A stretch of DNA of 64,000 bases from Micromonospora craniellae. Lineage in GTDB: Bacteria > Actinomycetota > Actinomycetes > Mycobacteriales > Micromonosporaceae. Shown here one piece after another: positions 16,362 to 23,946 of this stretch; position 1 is the first letter of the stretch, and every line of letters begins with the position of its first letter. Under the pieces are notes generated by a model. It was not told the DNA's origin, searched no databases, and was given only the letters and a program-made list of their open reading frames with translations. Both the position numbers and the translations under genes were made by a program. The DNA lies in the NCBI RefSeq assembly GCF_014764405.1, contig NZ_CP061725.1, positions 1,364,001-1,428,000 of the forward strand. Direction: 5' to 3'.

Positions 16362-17435
16362 ATGGTGCCCGCCCACAGGGGCTGGGCGACGGAACCGGTC
16401 TACCGTCCCGTTCTCGCCGCACGGCGAGGGGAACTGGACGCGCTCGGCCACCTCGACGACGCCCTCGCCCCGCTGATCGCCCCGATCCTGCACGTGTCCG
16501 AACTCGACAGGTCCATCGTGGAAGCCGTGAGCCGGTTGCCGCCGGGGCTGGTTCCGGCCGTCGACGTCGGCGCACTTCCCGATCCGGCCGGCGCCGAACC
16601 GCTCCGGTGGGGCGTACCGCTGGTGCCGGTGATCGGTCCGGCCGACGGTGAGCAGCGGTTGGCGACCCACGGCGTGACCGCGCGGGCGTACTGCGGCCGG
16701 GCCGTGGTGCGACTGCGGATCCGCCTGGACCGGGCCGGCCCCGACGCCGCCACCACCGCCGTGGAACGGATCTGGCGGTACGCGCGACTGGCCCCCGAGC
16801 AGTGCGACCTGATGCTCGACTGCGGTGACGTGTGCTGCCCGGCGGACGTACGCACGACCGAGCCCCGGGTACGCCGGGCGCGGGACTGGGCTCGGCGGCA
16901 CGCCTGGCGCTCGGTCAGCGTGGTGGCCGGCGGGATGCCACCGGCGTTGGCCCGGCTGCCCACCGACGAACCGGTCCGGCTGGACCGCTGGGACTGGCTG
17001 CTCTGGCGACGGCTGGCGGACCTCGGTGTCGGTTTCGGTGACTACGGTGTCGCCTCCGCCGCTCCGGGGACGGAGCCGGTCGACCGGTTGCCCACCCTCC
17101 GCTACACCGACACGGACGCCTGGTGGCTCTACCGGTGGTCCCGTCGCGGGCGGCGCGGCGACGAGCGGGTCGCCGACCTGTGCCGCGAACTGGTGTCCGC
17201 GCCGCACTGGCCGTCGACGGGTGCCGGCTTCTCCTGGGGCGACCACGAGATCGTGCGCCGGGCGCGCCGGGCCGCCGGAGCCGGATCGGCGACGAACTGG
17301 GTGGCCTGGAGCACCTCGCACCACCTGGCGCACGTGCTGGCCACGCTGGTGCGTACCAGCGGCGGTGGGGCCCGGCCCCAGGGCGCCGTCCCGCCCGCGC
17401 GGCCTCGTGGTGGGCAGAACCGACGCGTGGGCTGA
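16362..17435 (+). CDS. Beta-family protein (phage T4 beta-protein-like)
   Basis: About 357 residues. The opening VYRPVLAARRGELDALGHLD followed by LAPLIAPILHV is the hallmark of the Beta_protein family (PF14350 as I recall), a TIM-barrel-like family found in phages and accessory regions whose function is not established. The end also fits (DACWW-type aromatic segment DTDAWWLYRWSRRGRRGDER, then NWVAWSTSHHLAHVL). I used ATG 16362; a GTG at 16329 adds 11 residues. Both have poor ribosome sites, and an AT-rich patch (16351-16363) lies at the start, so a leaderless transcript is possible. Convergent with the HesB-like gene. Confidence 0.7.
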   Translation: MVPAHRGWATEPVYRPVLAARRGELDALGHLDDALAPLIAPILHVSELDRSIVEAVSRLPPGLVPAVDVGALPDPAGAEPLRWGVPLVPVIGPADGEQRLATHGVTARAYCGRAVVRLRIRLDRAGPDAATTAVERIWRYARLAPEQCDLMLDCGDVCCPADVRTTEPRVRRARDWARRHAWRSVSVVAGGMPPALARLPTDEPVRLDRWDWLLWRRLADLGVGFGDYGVASAAPGTEPVDRLPTLRYTDTDAWWLYRWSRRGRRGDERVADLCRELVSAPHWPSTGAGFSWGDHEIVRRARRAAGAGSATNWVAWSTSHHLAHVLATLVRTSGGGARPQGAVPPARPRGGQNRRVG

Positions 17436-17443
17436 GCCGAGGG

Positions 17444-17725
17444 CTACGGCTTCTCGGTGAACCCGAACTGCACCACGCCCTCGTCGTCGACGCTGGCGTC
17501 GACCGAGGCGTCACCGAGCAGGTCGGCGGCGTCGGAGTCGAGGAAGATCCGGGCGCCCTGGTTGTCGACCACATGGTCGCCCTCGACCGGTGCGGCGACC
17601 AACTCGACGGTGAGCGATCCGGCCATGGTGTCCGCGGCGATGCGTACCCCACCGCCGTCGGCCACGTCCTGCTGGTTGGCGAGGTCACGGATCACCAGGA
17701 CGGCATTGTCGGTCATCGTGAGCAT
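17444..17725 (-). CDS. HesB/IscA-like protein lacking cysteines
   Basis: 93 residues with the HesB/IscA outline: MLTMTDNAVLVIRDL at the start (helix 1), VRIAADTMAGSLTVELV, then VEGDHVVDNQGARIFLDSDA as in the A-type scaffold 'vFvDxxSaxxLxG' segment, and an acidic end. A-type iron-sulfur carriers need three conserved cysteines; there are none in this protein, so it cannot hold a cluster the usual way. Relatives in actinobacteria are often labelled adhesin. Good GAGGAG ribosome site before ATG 17725. Confidence 0.75.
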   Translation of the reverse strand: MLTMTDNAVLVIRDLANQQDVADGGGVRIAADTMAGSLTVELVAAPVEGDHVVDNQGARIFLDSDAADLLGDASVDASVDDEGVVQFGFTEKP

Positions 17726-18026
17726 GGTAGGGCTCCTCGTGGGTTCTCGACTCCCGGCGCCGGAGGCACACTGCCGGCCAAGCCGCGAGCGGGCCGGGGA
17801 TCGGCCCGCACACCGGGTACGGATGTGGCGGCCTTGCGAGGCCGACCACACCCGGCGCGGCTCGCCGGGCGGCGGTCGCCTACCGCCGCATCGGGGCAGC
17901 TCAAGGCCCCTCCACTGCCCACGGTGCCCGCTACGAGGAGATCCGTCAAGTAGACGTCCGTCGATCGGTGTGGGCGGTGTGAGTGCCGCCGGAACGGGTA
18001 CGCGTCGAGGTCGCCCCGGCGGCAGT
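17726..18026. other. Intergenic stretch with two hairpins
   Basis: This 301-bp gap has no convincing gene. It holds hairpins at 17789-17809 (GCGGGCC, 7 bases, GGCCCGC) and 17829-17844 (CGGCCT, TGCG, AGGCCG), upstream of the HesB-like gene and downstream of the CRND gene on the minus strand. They may be terminator or leader structures. Confidence 0.5.
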
Positions 18027-18080
18027 GTTTGGAGGGGGCCCTTCCTATACACCAGGCGTTAGGAAGGGCCCCCTCCTTGC
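18027..18080. repeat. Dispersed palindromic repeat element, copy B
   Basis: Perfect 17-bp inverted repeat: 18031-18047 pairs with 18060-18076 around a 12-base loop (TACACCAGGCGT). The core is shared with copy A at 8292-8345. The left part overlaps the 3' end of the CRND gene: codons for RRGPFLTPGV and its stop are made by this element. Confidence 0.85.
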
Positions 18081-18389
18081 GTCCGGGGGCGTGGGGACGG
18101 GAGCGGCGGGGTCGCCGCGTTCGATGAGCGCGGCGATCTCGGCGTCACGCAGGCCGCGCAGCGCCAGGACACGGGTGCCCCAGCGGTGCAGCCGGCACGG
18201 ATGCGGGCTGGCGTCGTTGCGGCAGACCGTGCCGCCGGACCATCTCCGGGGCGCGTGCACCACGACGGCACGGACGGCGAACTGGGCATCCTCGGCGGTC
18301 ACGTACGGCGGCAGCGGGATCTCCCGCAACGCCGTTCCGGTCGACTCGTCGGCGGGCGGGGACGGACGGAGAGTACTGCTGCTGTTCAT
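18045..18389 (-). CDS. Small CRND-motif protein 1
   Basis: 114 residues of unknown function, paralogous to the gene at 22579-23112. Conserved core: RAVVVHAPRRW (38-50), then CRNDASPHPCRLHRWG with Cys56, Cys65 and His68 (spacing C-x8-C-x2-H), followed by VLALRGLRDAEIAALI, a predicted helix pair. The residues suggest metal binding, or a small HTH-like fold; neither is proven. ATG 18389 chosen because GGAGG lies 8 bases upstream. The last ten codons come from the palindromic repeat element, so the original end may have been altered by it. Confidence 0.7.
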   Translation of the reverse strand: MNSSSTLRPSPPADESTGTALREIPLPPYVTAEDAQFAVRAVVVHAPRRWSGGTVCRNDASPHPCRLHRWGTRVLALRGLRDAEIAALIERGDPAAPVPTPPDARRGPFLTPGV

Positions 18390-18517
18390 CGGCCTGGCCT
18401 CCACACAGGACGGTCGTACCCGGACAGCAGGACGGTACGGTCCGGTGGAGGAGGCCCGACGGACAAACTGCCCGACGGCGGGCGGCGGTGCGCGGCGCTG
18501 CGGGGTCCGGGAACGGC

Positions 18518-19114
18518 TCAGCCGAGGACCTCGAAACCGAGGGCGCGGACCATCGTCACGGCCTGTACCGCGTCGACGATCGCGCCGGAGCGCCGCACGG
18601 CGGTCGGATCCAGCCCGGAGAGGTCACTGCCGCGCAGGTCCGCGCCGGACAGCCGGGCCCCACGCCACTGCACGTCGGACAGGTCGGCCCCGCTCACGGT
18701 CGCGCCGGTCAGGTCGGCACCGGACAGGTCGGCCTCCCGCATGCGTACGCCGGTGAGGCGCGCACCGCGCAGGTCGGCCCCGGCGAGCGTGACGAACGAC
18801 CAGTCGCCGCCGTCGACGGTCAGCGGACGCAGGTCGCACCGGTCGAAGCTGCTGCCCACCAGCTTGCAGCCGGTGAACTCGGCCTCGAACAGGTTGCAGC
18901 GGGTGAACACGCAGCGCATGAAGGCCGCATCGACGTGCCGGGAGACGTTGAACAGCACGTCGCCGAAGGTGCAGCCGTCGAAGACGGCACCCCGGCTGGT
19001 CGCCTCGGTCCGGTCGACCCGGTGGAAGGTGCAGCCGACGAAGTGCCGCTCGGTCAACTCCTCGGCGTACCAGTCCTCGTCGTGGAAGGTGACGCCCTCG
19101 ATCGGCTCCGGCAT
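18518..19114 (-). CDS. Pentapeptide-repeat protein
   Basis: 198 residues forming a right-handed quadrilateral beta-helix of A(D/N)LxG-type repeats: VTLAGADLRGARLTGVRMRE, ADLSGADLTGATVSGADLSD and ARLSGADLRGSDLSGLD, with a more divergent first half (FDGCTFGDVLFNVSR, FTRCNLFEAEFTGCK). Some members (Qnr, MfpA, McbG) mimic DNA and protect gyrase; most have no assigned role. Start ATG 19114, since longer forms lack repeats. Divergent from the serine hydrolase gene. Confidence 0.88.
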   Translation of the reverse strand: MPEPIEGVTFHDEDWYAEELTERHFVGCTFHRVDRTEATSRGAVFDGCTFGDVLFNVSRHVDAAFMRCVFTRCNLFEAEFTGCKLVGSSFDRCDLRPLTVDGGDWSFVTLAGADLRGARLTGVRMREADLSGADLTGATVSGADLSDVQWRGARLSGADLRGSDLSGLDPTAVRRSGAIVDAVQAVTMVRALGFEVLG

Positions 19115-19188
19115 GAGGCGGAGCGTAACCAGTGACACCGACAACCTTCCGCTTCCCGGCCCTCGTACCGGCCGGTAAGTTCGGTCTG

Positions 19189-20421
19189 ATGAACATGGCA
19201 CGCAGCATCGAGCCGGCCCAGGTCGGTCTCGACCCGACTCGGCTGGCCCGGATCGACACGCACTTCGGCCGGTACGTCGACGACGGCCGGCTCGCCGGGT
19301 TCCAGGTTCTGGTCACCCGGCGCGGCGAGATCGCGCACAGCGCGACGTACGGGCTGCGGGACCGCGAGGCCGGTACGCCGGTCGAGGCGGACACGCTCTG
19401 GCGGATCTACTCCATGTCCAAGCCGATCACCTCGGTGGCGGCGATGATGCTCTGGGAGGAGGGCCGCTTCGAGCTCACCGACGAGATCGGCCGCTGGCTG
19501 CCCGAGTTCGCCGACATGCGGGTCTATTCGAAGGGCTCGACGCTCAAGCCGTACACCGTGCCGGCGGTCGAGCCGATCCGGGTCTGGCACCTGCTCAGTC
19601 ACACCTCCGGGCTGACGTACGGCTTCATGCAGACCTCGGTGGTCGACGGCCTGTACCGGGCCGCCGGGTACGACCTGTACCCGCCGTCGGACGTGGACCT
19701 GGCCGGGGCCTGCCGGGTCTTCGGTGAGCTGCCGCTGCTGTTCCAGCCCGGCACCGCGTGGGGCTACTCGGTCGCCACCGACGTGCTCGGCCGGCTGGTC
19801 GAGGTGGTCTCCGGGCAGAGCCTGGACACGTTCCTGCGCGAGTGGATCCTGCACCCGCTGGGCATGATCGACACCCGGTGGCACGTGGAGGGGGCGGACG
19901 TCGAGCGGCTGGCCGCGTTGTACGTGCCGGACCCGGCCACCGGTCGGGCGGTACGCCATGACCGGCTCGGCGACCTGGCGTACGCGAAGCCGACGTTGCT
20001 CTCCGGCGGCGGTGGCCTGATCTCGTCGGCCGCCGACTACCACCGGTTCACCCAGATGCTGCTGCGCGGCGGCGAACTCGACGGGGTACGCCTGCTCGGC
20101 CCCCGCACGGTCCGCCTGATGACCCGCAACCACCTGCCCGGCGGCGGGGACCTGGGCACGCTGTCGACGGGTGGGTTCGCCGAGACGACGCTGGACGGCA
20201 TCGGGTTCGGTCTCGGCTTCGCGGTGGTGGACGATCCGGTGCCGAGCCGGCTGCCGAGCAGCGTCGGCGAGTACTACTGGGGCGGGGTGGCCAGCACGGC
20301 GTTCTGGGTCGACCCGGCGGAGGAACTCACCGCCCTGCTCTTCACCCAGCTCATGCCGTCGAGCACCTGGCCGCTGCGCTCGCAGCTCCGGCAGCTCGTC
20401 TATTCCGCGCTGATGGACTGA
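19189..20421 (+). CDS. Serine hydrolase, class C beta-lactamase/EstB family
   Basis: About 410 residues. The nucleophile motif S-x-x-K is YSMSKPITS (about residue 72), the Tyr motif is the WGYSVATDVLG segment, and the family LSHTSGLTYG stretch is present. The third motif region is SGGGGLISSAADYHRF. Such enzymes hydrolyse esters or D-amino peptides rather than beta-lactams. No signal peptide is seen, so cytoplasmic. ATG 19189 or 19195 are the likely starts; no clear ribosome site was found. Confidence 0.88.
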   Translation: MNMARSIEPAQVGLDPTRLARIDTHFGRYVDDGRLAGFQVLVTRRGEIAHSATYGLRDREAGTPVEADTLWRIYSMSKPITSVAAMMLWEEGRFELTDEIGRWLPEFADMRVYSKGSTLKPYTVPAVEPIRVWHLLSHTSGLTYGFMQTSVVDGLYRAAGYDLYPPSDVDLAGACRVFGELPLLFQPGTAWGYSVATDVLGRLVEVVSGQSLDTFLREWILHPLGMIDTRWHVEGADVERLAALYVPDPATGRAVRHDRLGDLAYAKPTLLSGGGGLISSAADYHRFTQMLLRGGELDGVRLLGPRTVRLMTRNHLPGGGDLGTLSTGGFAETTLDGIGFGLGFAVVDDPVPSRLPSSVGEYYWGGVASTAFWVDPAEELTALLFTQLMPSSTWPLRSQLRQLVYSALMD

Positions 20422-20494
20422 AGGTCGATCCGCACCGGTGGGCTGAAGGATCGCCGTTCCGCCGACGTGCCCGGGGCCCGGTCCATAGCCTGGG

Positions 20495-21139
20495 GTGGTG
20501 AGCGACATCGTCGTGTTCGGGGCGGGCGGCACCGCGGGTTCCCGCATCGCCGTCGAGGCGTTCGACCGGGGACATCGGGTGGTGGCAGCGGTACGCCGGC
20601 CGGAGGCCACCTCGTACCTGCCGCCGGGCGTGCGGGTGGTCACCGGGGACGCCACCAGCGAGCGCAGCGTACGCGAGTTGGCGCCGGACGCCGACGCGCT
20701 GGTGGTGGCGATCGGCGGCGGCGACCGCACGCTGTGGCCCGACGCGGCCCGGACCCTGCTCGATGTGCTGAGCGGGATGCCGGCCGCGCCCCGCGTGATC
20801 CATGTCGGTGGCGGTTCCACCCTGCTCACCCCGTCCGGGACGCGGTTGCTCGACGAGCCCGGCTTCCCCGCCGAGTACCGGGAGGCCGCGCTGGGCCAGT
20901 CCGACGCTTTGGACGTCTACCGCTCCGCTGCCGACGGTGTCACCTGGACCTATCTCTCCCCGCCACCGCTGGAGTTCCACCCGGGCGAGCGCACCGGCCG
21001 CTACCGCACCGGCACCGACCGACCGGTGACCGACGACGACGGTCGCAGCGTTCTCAGTTGCGAGGATCTGGCGGTCGTGGTGGTCGACGAGATCGAAAGC
21101 CCACGATTCCGGAACATGCGCTTCACTGCCGCATACTGA
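20495..21139 (+). CDS. NAD(P)-binding NmrA/SDR-a-like protein
   Basis: 214 residues of an atypical short-chain dehydrogenase. The Rossmann motif is IVVFGAGGTAGSRIAVEAFD, followed by RGHRVVAAVRRPE and GDATSERSVRELA. No YxxxK catalytic pair is obvious, as in NmrA-like redox sensors and epimerase-related proteins. GTG 20495 or the next codon GTG 20498 is the start. Function unassigned. Confidence 0.82.
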   Translation: MVSDIVVFGAGGTAGSRIAVEAFDRGHRVVAAVRRPEATSYLPPGVRVVTGDATSERSVRELAPDADALVVAIGGGDRTLWPDAARTLLDVLSGMPAAPRVIHVGGGSTLLTPSGTRLLDEPGFPAEYREAALGQSDALDVYRSAADGVTWTYLSPPPLEFHPGERTGRYRTGTDRPVTDDDGRSVLSCEDLAVVVVDEIESPRFRNMRFTAAY

Positions 21140-21216
21140 TTCCTCGGCATCGCCAGCGCAAACCATCGCGAAAGAACATCAGCCTGGAGCGGTTGCAGGT
21201 GTCAATGGAGCGATCG

Positions 21217-21681
21217 TCAGTCGGCCAGGCGGGCCGGGAAGCCGCCGGTGGCCACCGGCCCCCACGAGGTGATGGTCACCCGGATCAGCGATTTGCCCTG
21301 GCGCGTCATCGCCTCCCGGTACTCGTCCCAGTCCGGATGTTCCCCGGAGATGCTGCGGAAGTACTCCACCAGCGGTTCCAGGGCGTCGGGCAGGTCGAGC
21401 ACCTCGGCGGTGCCGTCGAGCTGCACCCACGGCCCGTTCCAGTCCTCGGAGAGTACGCACGCCGACACCCGTGGGTCCCGGCGGATGTTGGTGACCTTCG
21501 CGCGTTCCGGATAGGTGGAGATCACCAGTCGGCCGTCGGCGTCCACTCCGGCGCTGACCGGCGAGGACTGCGGACGGCCGTCCGGGCGGGTGGTCATCAG
21601 CACCACCCGGTGCCGGGTTCGGACGAAGGCGAGCAGGTCGTCGCGGGCGACCCGGGTGTTGCGAGCGATCGGGCGTGGCAT
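21217..21681 (-). CDS. PPOX-class F420/FMN-dependent oxidoreductase
   Basis: 154 residues with the split-barrel fold of the pyridoxamine-phosphate-oxidase superfamily: HRVVLMTTRPDGRPQSSPVS, GRLVISTYPERAKVTNIRRD and VSACVLSEDWNGPWVQLDGT are characteristic. The RAKVTNIRRDP segment resembles members that use cofactor F420 in actinobacteria. Substrate unknown. Convergent with the NmrA-like gene; ATG 21681. Confidence 0.85.
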   Translation of the reverse strand: MPRPIARNTRVARDDLLAFVRTRHRVVLMTTRPDGRPQSSPVSAGVDADGRLVISTYPERAKVTNIRRDPRVSACVLSEDWNGPWVQLDGTAEVLDLPDALEPLVEYFRSISGEHPDWDEYREAMTRQGKSLIRVTITSWGPVATGGFPARLAD

Positions 21682-21700
21682 CGTTCGTTTGTACCAGCCG

Positions 21701-22330
21701 TCAGCCGATCCGGCCTGCGGACGGCTGGCGGGGCACCCGGGGACGCGACGAGGGCCGCCAGGCGCGGCCGTTGGCGTAGATCACCCGGAAGCCCAGGTAC
21801 GAGGCCAGCGGCGCCCAGTGCGCCGAGCCCATCCGTAGCTCGGCGGCGTTGTGCCGCCGACCGTTGGCCAGCACGTCGAGCAGGACCGTCTCGAACGCCG
21901 CCGACTCGACCCAGTCCACCTCGCGGGTGAATCCGCAGATCAACGCCGCGCCGGTCACCTCAAGGAACTCCCGCAGCACCGGCTCGGGGGCGCGCAGCAC
22001 CGAACAGCTGCCGAAGTAGAGCCGGCGTCCCTCGCAGCGGCCGGCCATCAACTCCGCCACCTCGGTCAGCTCGACCGACTGCCAGTCGGTCAGGCACAGC
22101 CGGTTCGGCTCGCCGTGCATCGCGAAGAAGCCCAGCCGGTGGTCGGCGTACTGCTTGAGCAGCCAGCGGTCGACGAAGTAGAACAGCTCGTCCCGGGTGG
22201 CCGCGTCCTTGTGGATGAAGCGGACCTTGCCCAGCCGTTCGAGCAGTTCGAGGGTGGGCAGCACCGATCCCCGCTCGTTGAGGTCCCGGTGCCACTGGCC
22301 CTCGATGCAGAAGATGCCTCCGCGCGCCAC
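21701..22330 (-). CDS. Conserved hypothetical protein (DUF6642-like)
   Basis: 209 residues from GTG 22330. It starts ARGGIFCIEGQWHRDLNERG and has RFIHKDAATRDELFYFVDRW, LGFFAMHGEPNRLCL, LYFGSCSVLRAP and CGFTREVDWVESAAFE. The layout (FCIEG opening, central FAMHG, then GSC with a Cys-His pair) recalls caspase-fold CHAT-like or DUF6642 proteins, in which a His and a Cys follow short beta strands. I am moderately sure of the family and not of peptidase activity. Ribosome site weak (GGGGGCGGG). The reading frame extends upstream but without family similarity. Confidence 0.65.
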   Translation of the reverse strand: MARGGIFCIEGQWHRDLNERGSVLPTLELLERLGKVRFIHKDAATRDELFYFVDRWLLKQYADHRLGFFAMHGEPNRLCLTDWQSVELTEVAELMAGRCEGRRLYFGSCSVLRAPEPVLREFLEVTGAALICGFTREVDWVESAAFETVLLDVLANGRRHNAAELRMGSAHWAPLASYLGFRVIYANGRAWRPSSRPRVPRQPSAGRIG

Positions 22331-22578
22331 ACCCGCCCCCAGTCGTCGCCCGGCGCTGAGGTTACCGGGCCGACTCGGCTCGGCGACATCACCCGTACTG
22401 CGGTCACCTGCGGCTTTCCGTACCACGACGGCCGGTCCGACGGCTCTGCGGCAAGGCCGGAACAAATGCTCGTTTCTCTCGAAACGGACTGATTCCGGGG
22501 CGCGACGCCGGCCCGGGCGTGGGCGGGGGGGGATGCCCGTACGCCCCGGGCCGGCGTCGTACCGGCGGACGAGCCCGC
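22331..22578. other. Intergenic stretch
   Basis: 248 bp between two minus-strand genes. It includes the strong terminator hairpin of the upstream CRND gene (listed separately) and probably the promoter of the DUF6642-like gene; an AT-richer patch with two GTTTCTC/GAAACG segments is near 22465-22495. No gene seen. Confidence 0.5.
22503..22559. terminator. Terminator after CRND-motif gene 2
   Basis: Perfect 15-bp arms 22503-22517 (CGACGCCGGCCCGGG) and 22545-22559, extended after a one-base bulge; loop contains a run of eight or more G. It starts 20 bases after the stop of the minus-strand gene. Confidence 0.8.
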
Positions 22579-23112
22579 TCAGCTCGCCCGCGGCCAGCGC
22601 GGCGCGGTGGCGGGGGGTGCCACCGGCCGGCCGGGGGTCCGGACACCGGCGCGGGCCGCCGGAGCGGTCACCCTCGGGACCGGGCCTCGCGCCGGGTGAC
22701 CGGCACGTTCGGTACGCGGCGGATATCCGGCCGCCCGGTCGGCGCGTCCCGGATAACCGGCGGACCGCTCGGCACCCGCCGGACGGGCGACCGGGGTACG
22801 GCCCTGTTGCGGCCCGTTCACCAGGAACGGGAACGGTACGTGAACGAACGGGTTGCCGTGCCGGATGAGGGCATCGAGCTGCCGTTCGTTGAGTCCGTGG
22901 TCGAGCAGCACCTTCCGGCCCCAGCGATGCAGCCGGCAGGGGAACCTCGCGCCGTCGTTGCGGCAGAGGGCCCCCGTGGGCCATTCCTCCGCCGCGTGCA
23001 CTACCACCGCCCGTACCGCCAGGCGGACATCCTCGGGTGTCAACGGCGTCGGGACCGGCAACTCGCCCAGGATCTGATCGATGGGATCCGTCGACTGACC
23101 ATCAACTCGCAC
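22579..23112 (-). CDS. CRND-motif protein 2 with Pro/Arg-rich tail
   Basis: 177 residues, paralogue of the gene at 18045-18389. Conserved core at residues 27-85: EDVRLAVRAVVVHAAEEW, then CRNDGARFPCRLHRWG with Cys50, Cys59 and His62, then VLLDHGLNERQLDALI. The last 75 residues are a low-complexity tail rich in Arg, Pro, Ala and Gly (GYPGRADRAAGYPPRTER), absent from paralogue 1. GTG 23112 has GGGAGG 6 bases upstream. Function unknown; the conserved Cys-Cys-His suggests metal binding. Confidence 0.68.
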   Translation of the reverse strand: MRVDGQSTDPIDQILGELPVPTPLTPEDVRLAVRAVVVHAAEEWPTGALCRNDGARFPCRLHRWGRKVLLDHGLNERQLDALIRHGNPFVHVPFPFLVNGPQQGRTPVARPAGAERSAGYPGRADRAAGYPPRTERAGHPARGPVPRVTAPAARAGVRTPGRPVAPPATAPRWPRAS

Positions 23113-23250
23113 GGCAGGCCTCCCGCAGCTCCGGTGGCGATGCGCCTGAGCACCGCACCTCATGCATTCATACGGCCTGGCGCGCGGGAAAGTTCAAACC
23201 CCGTCGGTGCACCGTTCGCCGGCGGCGCGACCAGGCCCGGCGGCCCCCGG

Positions 23251-23946
23251 TCAGACCAGCCCGGCGTCGTGCACGAGAAGCGCCACCTGCACCCGGTTGT
23301 TGAGGCCGAGCCGGGTCAGCAACCGCGAGACGTACGCCTTGACGGTGGCGACGCTCATGAACAGCTCGGTGGCGATCTCGGCGTTGGTAAGCCCCTGGCC
23401 GATGGCCATCGCCACCGCGCGTTCCCGTTCGGTGAGCCCGCCGAGCAGCCGGGTGGCCCGGTCCTGTCGCGGATCGCTGGCGGTGCCCACGGTGACGTGC
23501 GCGATGAGGGTCCGGGTGACCGTCGGCGACAGGGTCGCCTCGCCGGCCGCCACCCGGCGTACCGCCTGCACGATCTCCACGGGCGGAGTGTCCTTCAGCA
23601 GGAATCCCCCGGCGCCGGCGCGCAACGCTCGCAGCACGTGCTCGTCGGCGTCGAAGGTGGTCAGCACCAGCACCTCCGGTGGTCGGGGCAGCGCCCGCAG
23701 CGCCTCGGTGGCGGCCAGCCCGTCCACCCTCGGCATCCGGATGTCCATCAGCACCACGTCCGGCCGGCAGGTGACGACCGCCTGGACCACCTCGCCGCCG
23801 TCCGCCGCCTCGCCGACCACCTCCAGGTCGGGCGTACCGCCGAGGATCATCGACAGCCCGGCGCGCACCAGGGCGTCGTCGTCCACGATCAGGACCCGGA
23901 TCCGACGTGGCCCCGCCACCGGCGGCACCTGCACCGGGCCGGTCAC
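23251..23946 (-). CDS. NarL/LuxR-family response regulator
   Basis: 231 residues. Receiver: IRVLIVDDDALVRAGLSMIL, phospho-acceptor Asp in VVLMDIRMPRVDG, Thr in VLVLTTFD, Lys in GFLLKDTPP. Output: LuxR HTH, LTERERAVAMAIGQGLTNAE then LFMSVATVKAYVSRLLTRLG. The start overlaps the kinase stop by ATGA, so the order on the minus strand is kinase then regulator. The probable target is the ABC exporter operon that diverges from the kinase. Confidence 0.95.
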   Translation of the reverse strand: MTGPVQVPPVAGPRRIRVLIVDDDALVRAGLSMILGGTPDLEVVGEAADGGEVVQAVVTCRPDVVLMDIRMPRVDGLAATEALRALPRPPEVLVLTTFDADEHVLRALRAGAGGFLLKDTPPVEIVQAVRRVAAGEATLSPTVTRTLIAHVTVGTASDPRQDRATRLLGGLTERERAVAMAIGQGLTNAEIATELFMSVATVKAYVSRLLTRLGLNNRVQVALLVHDAGLV

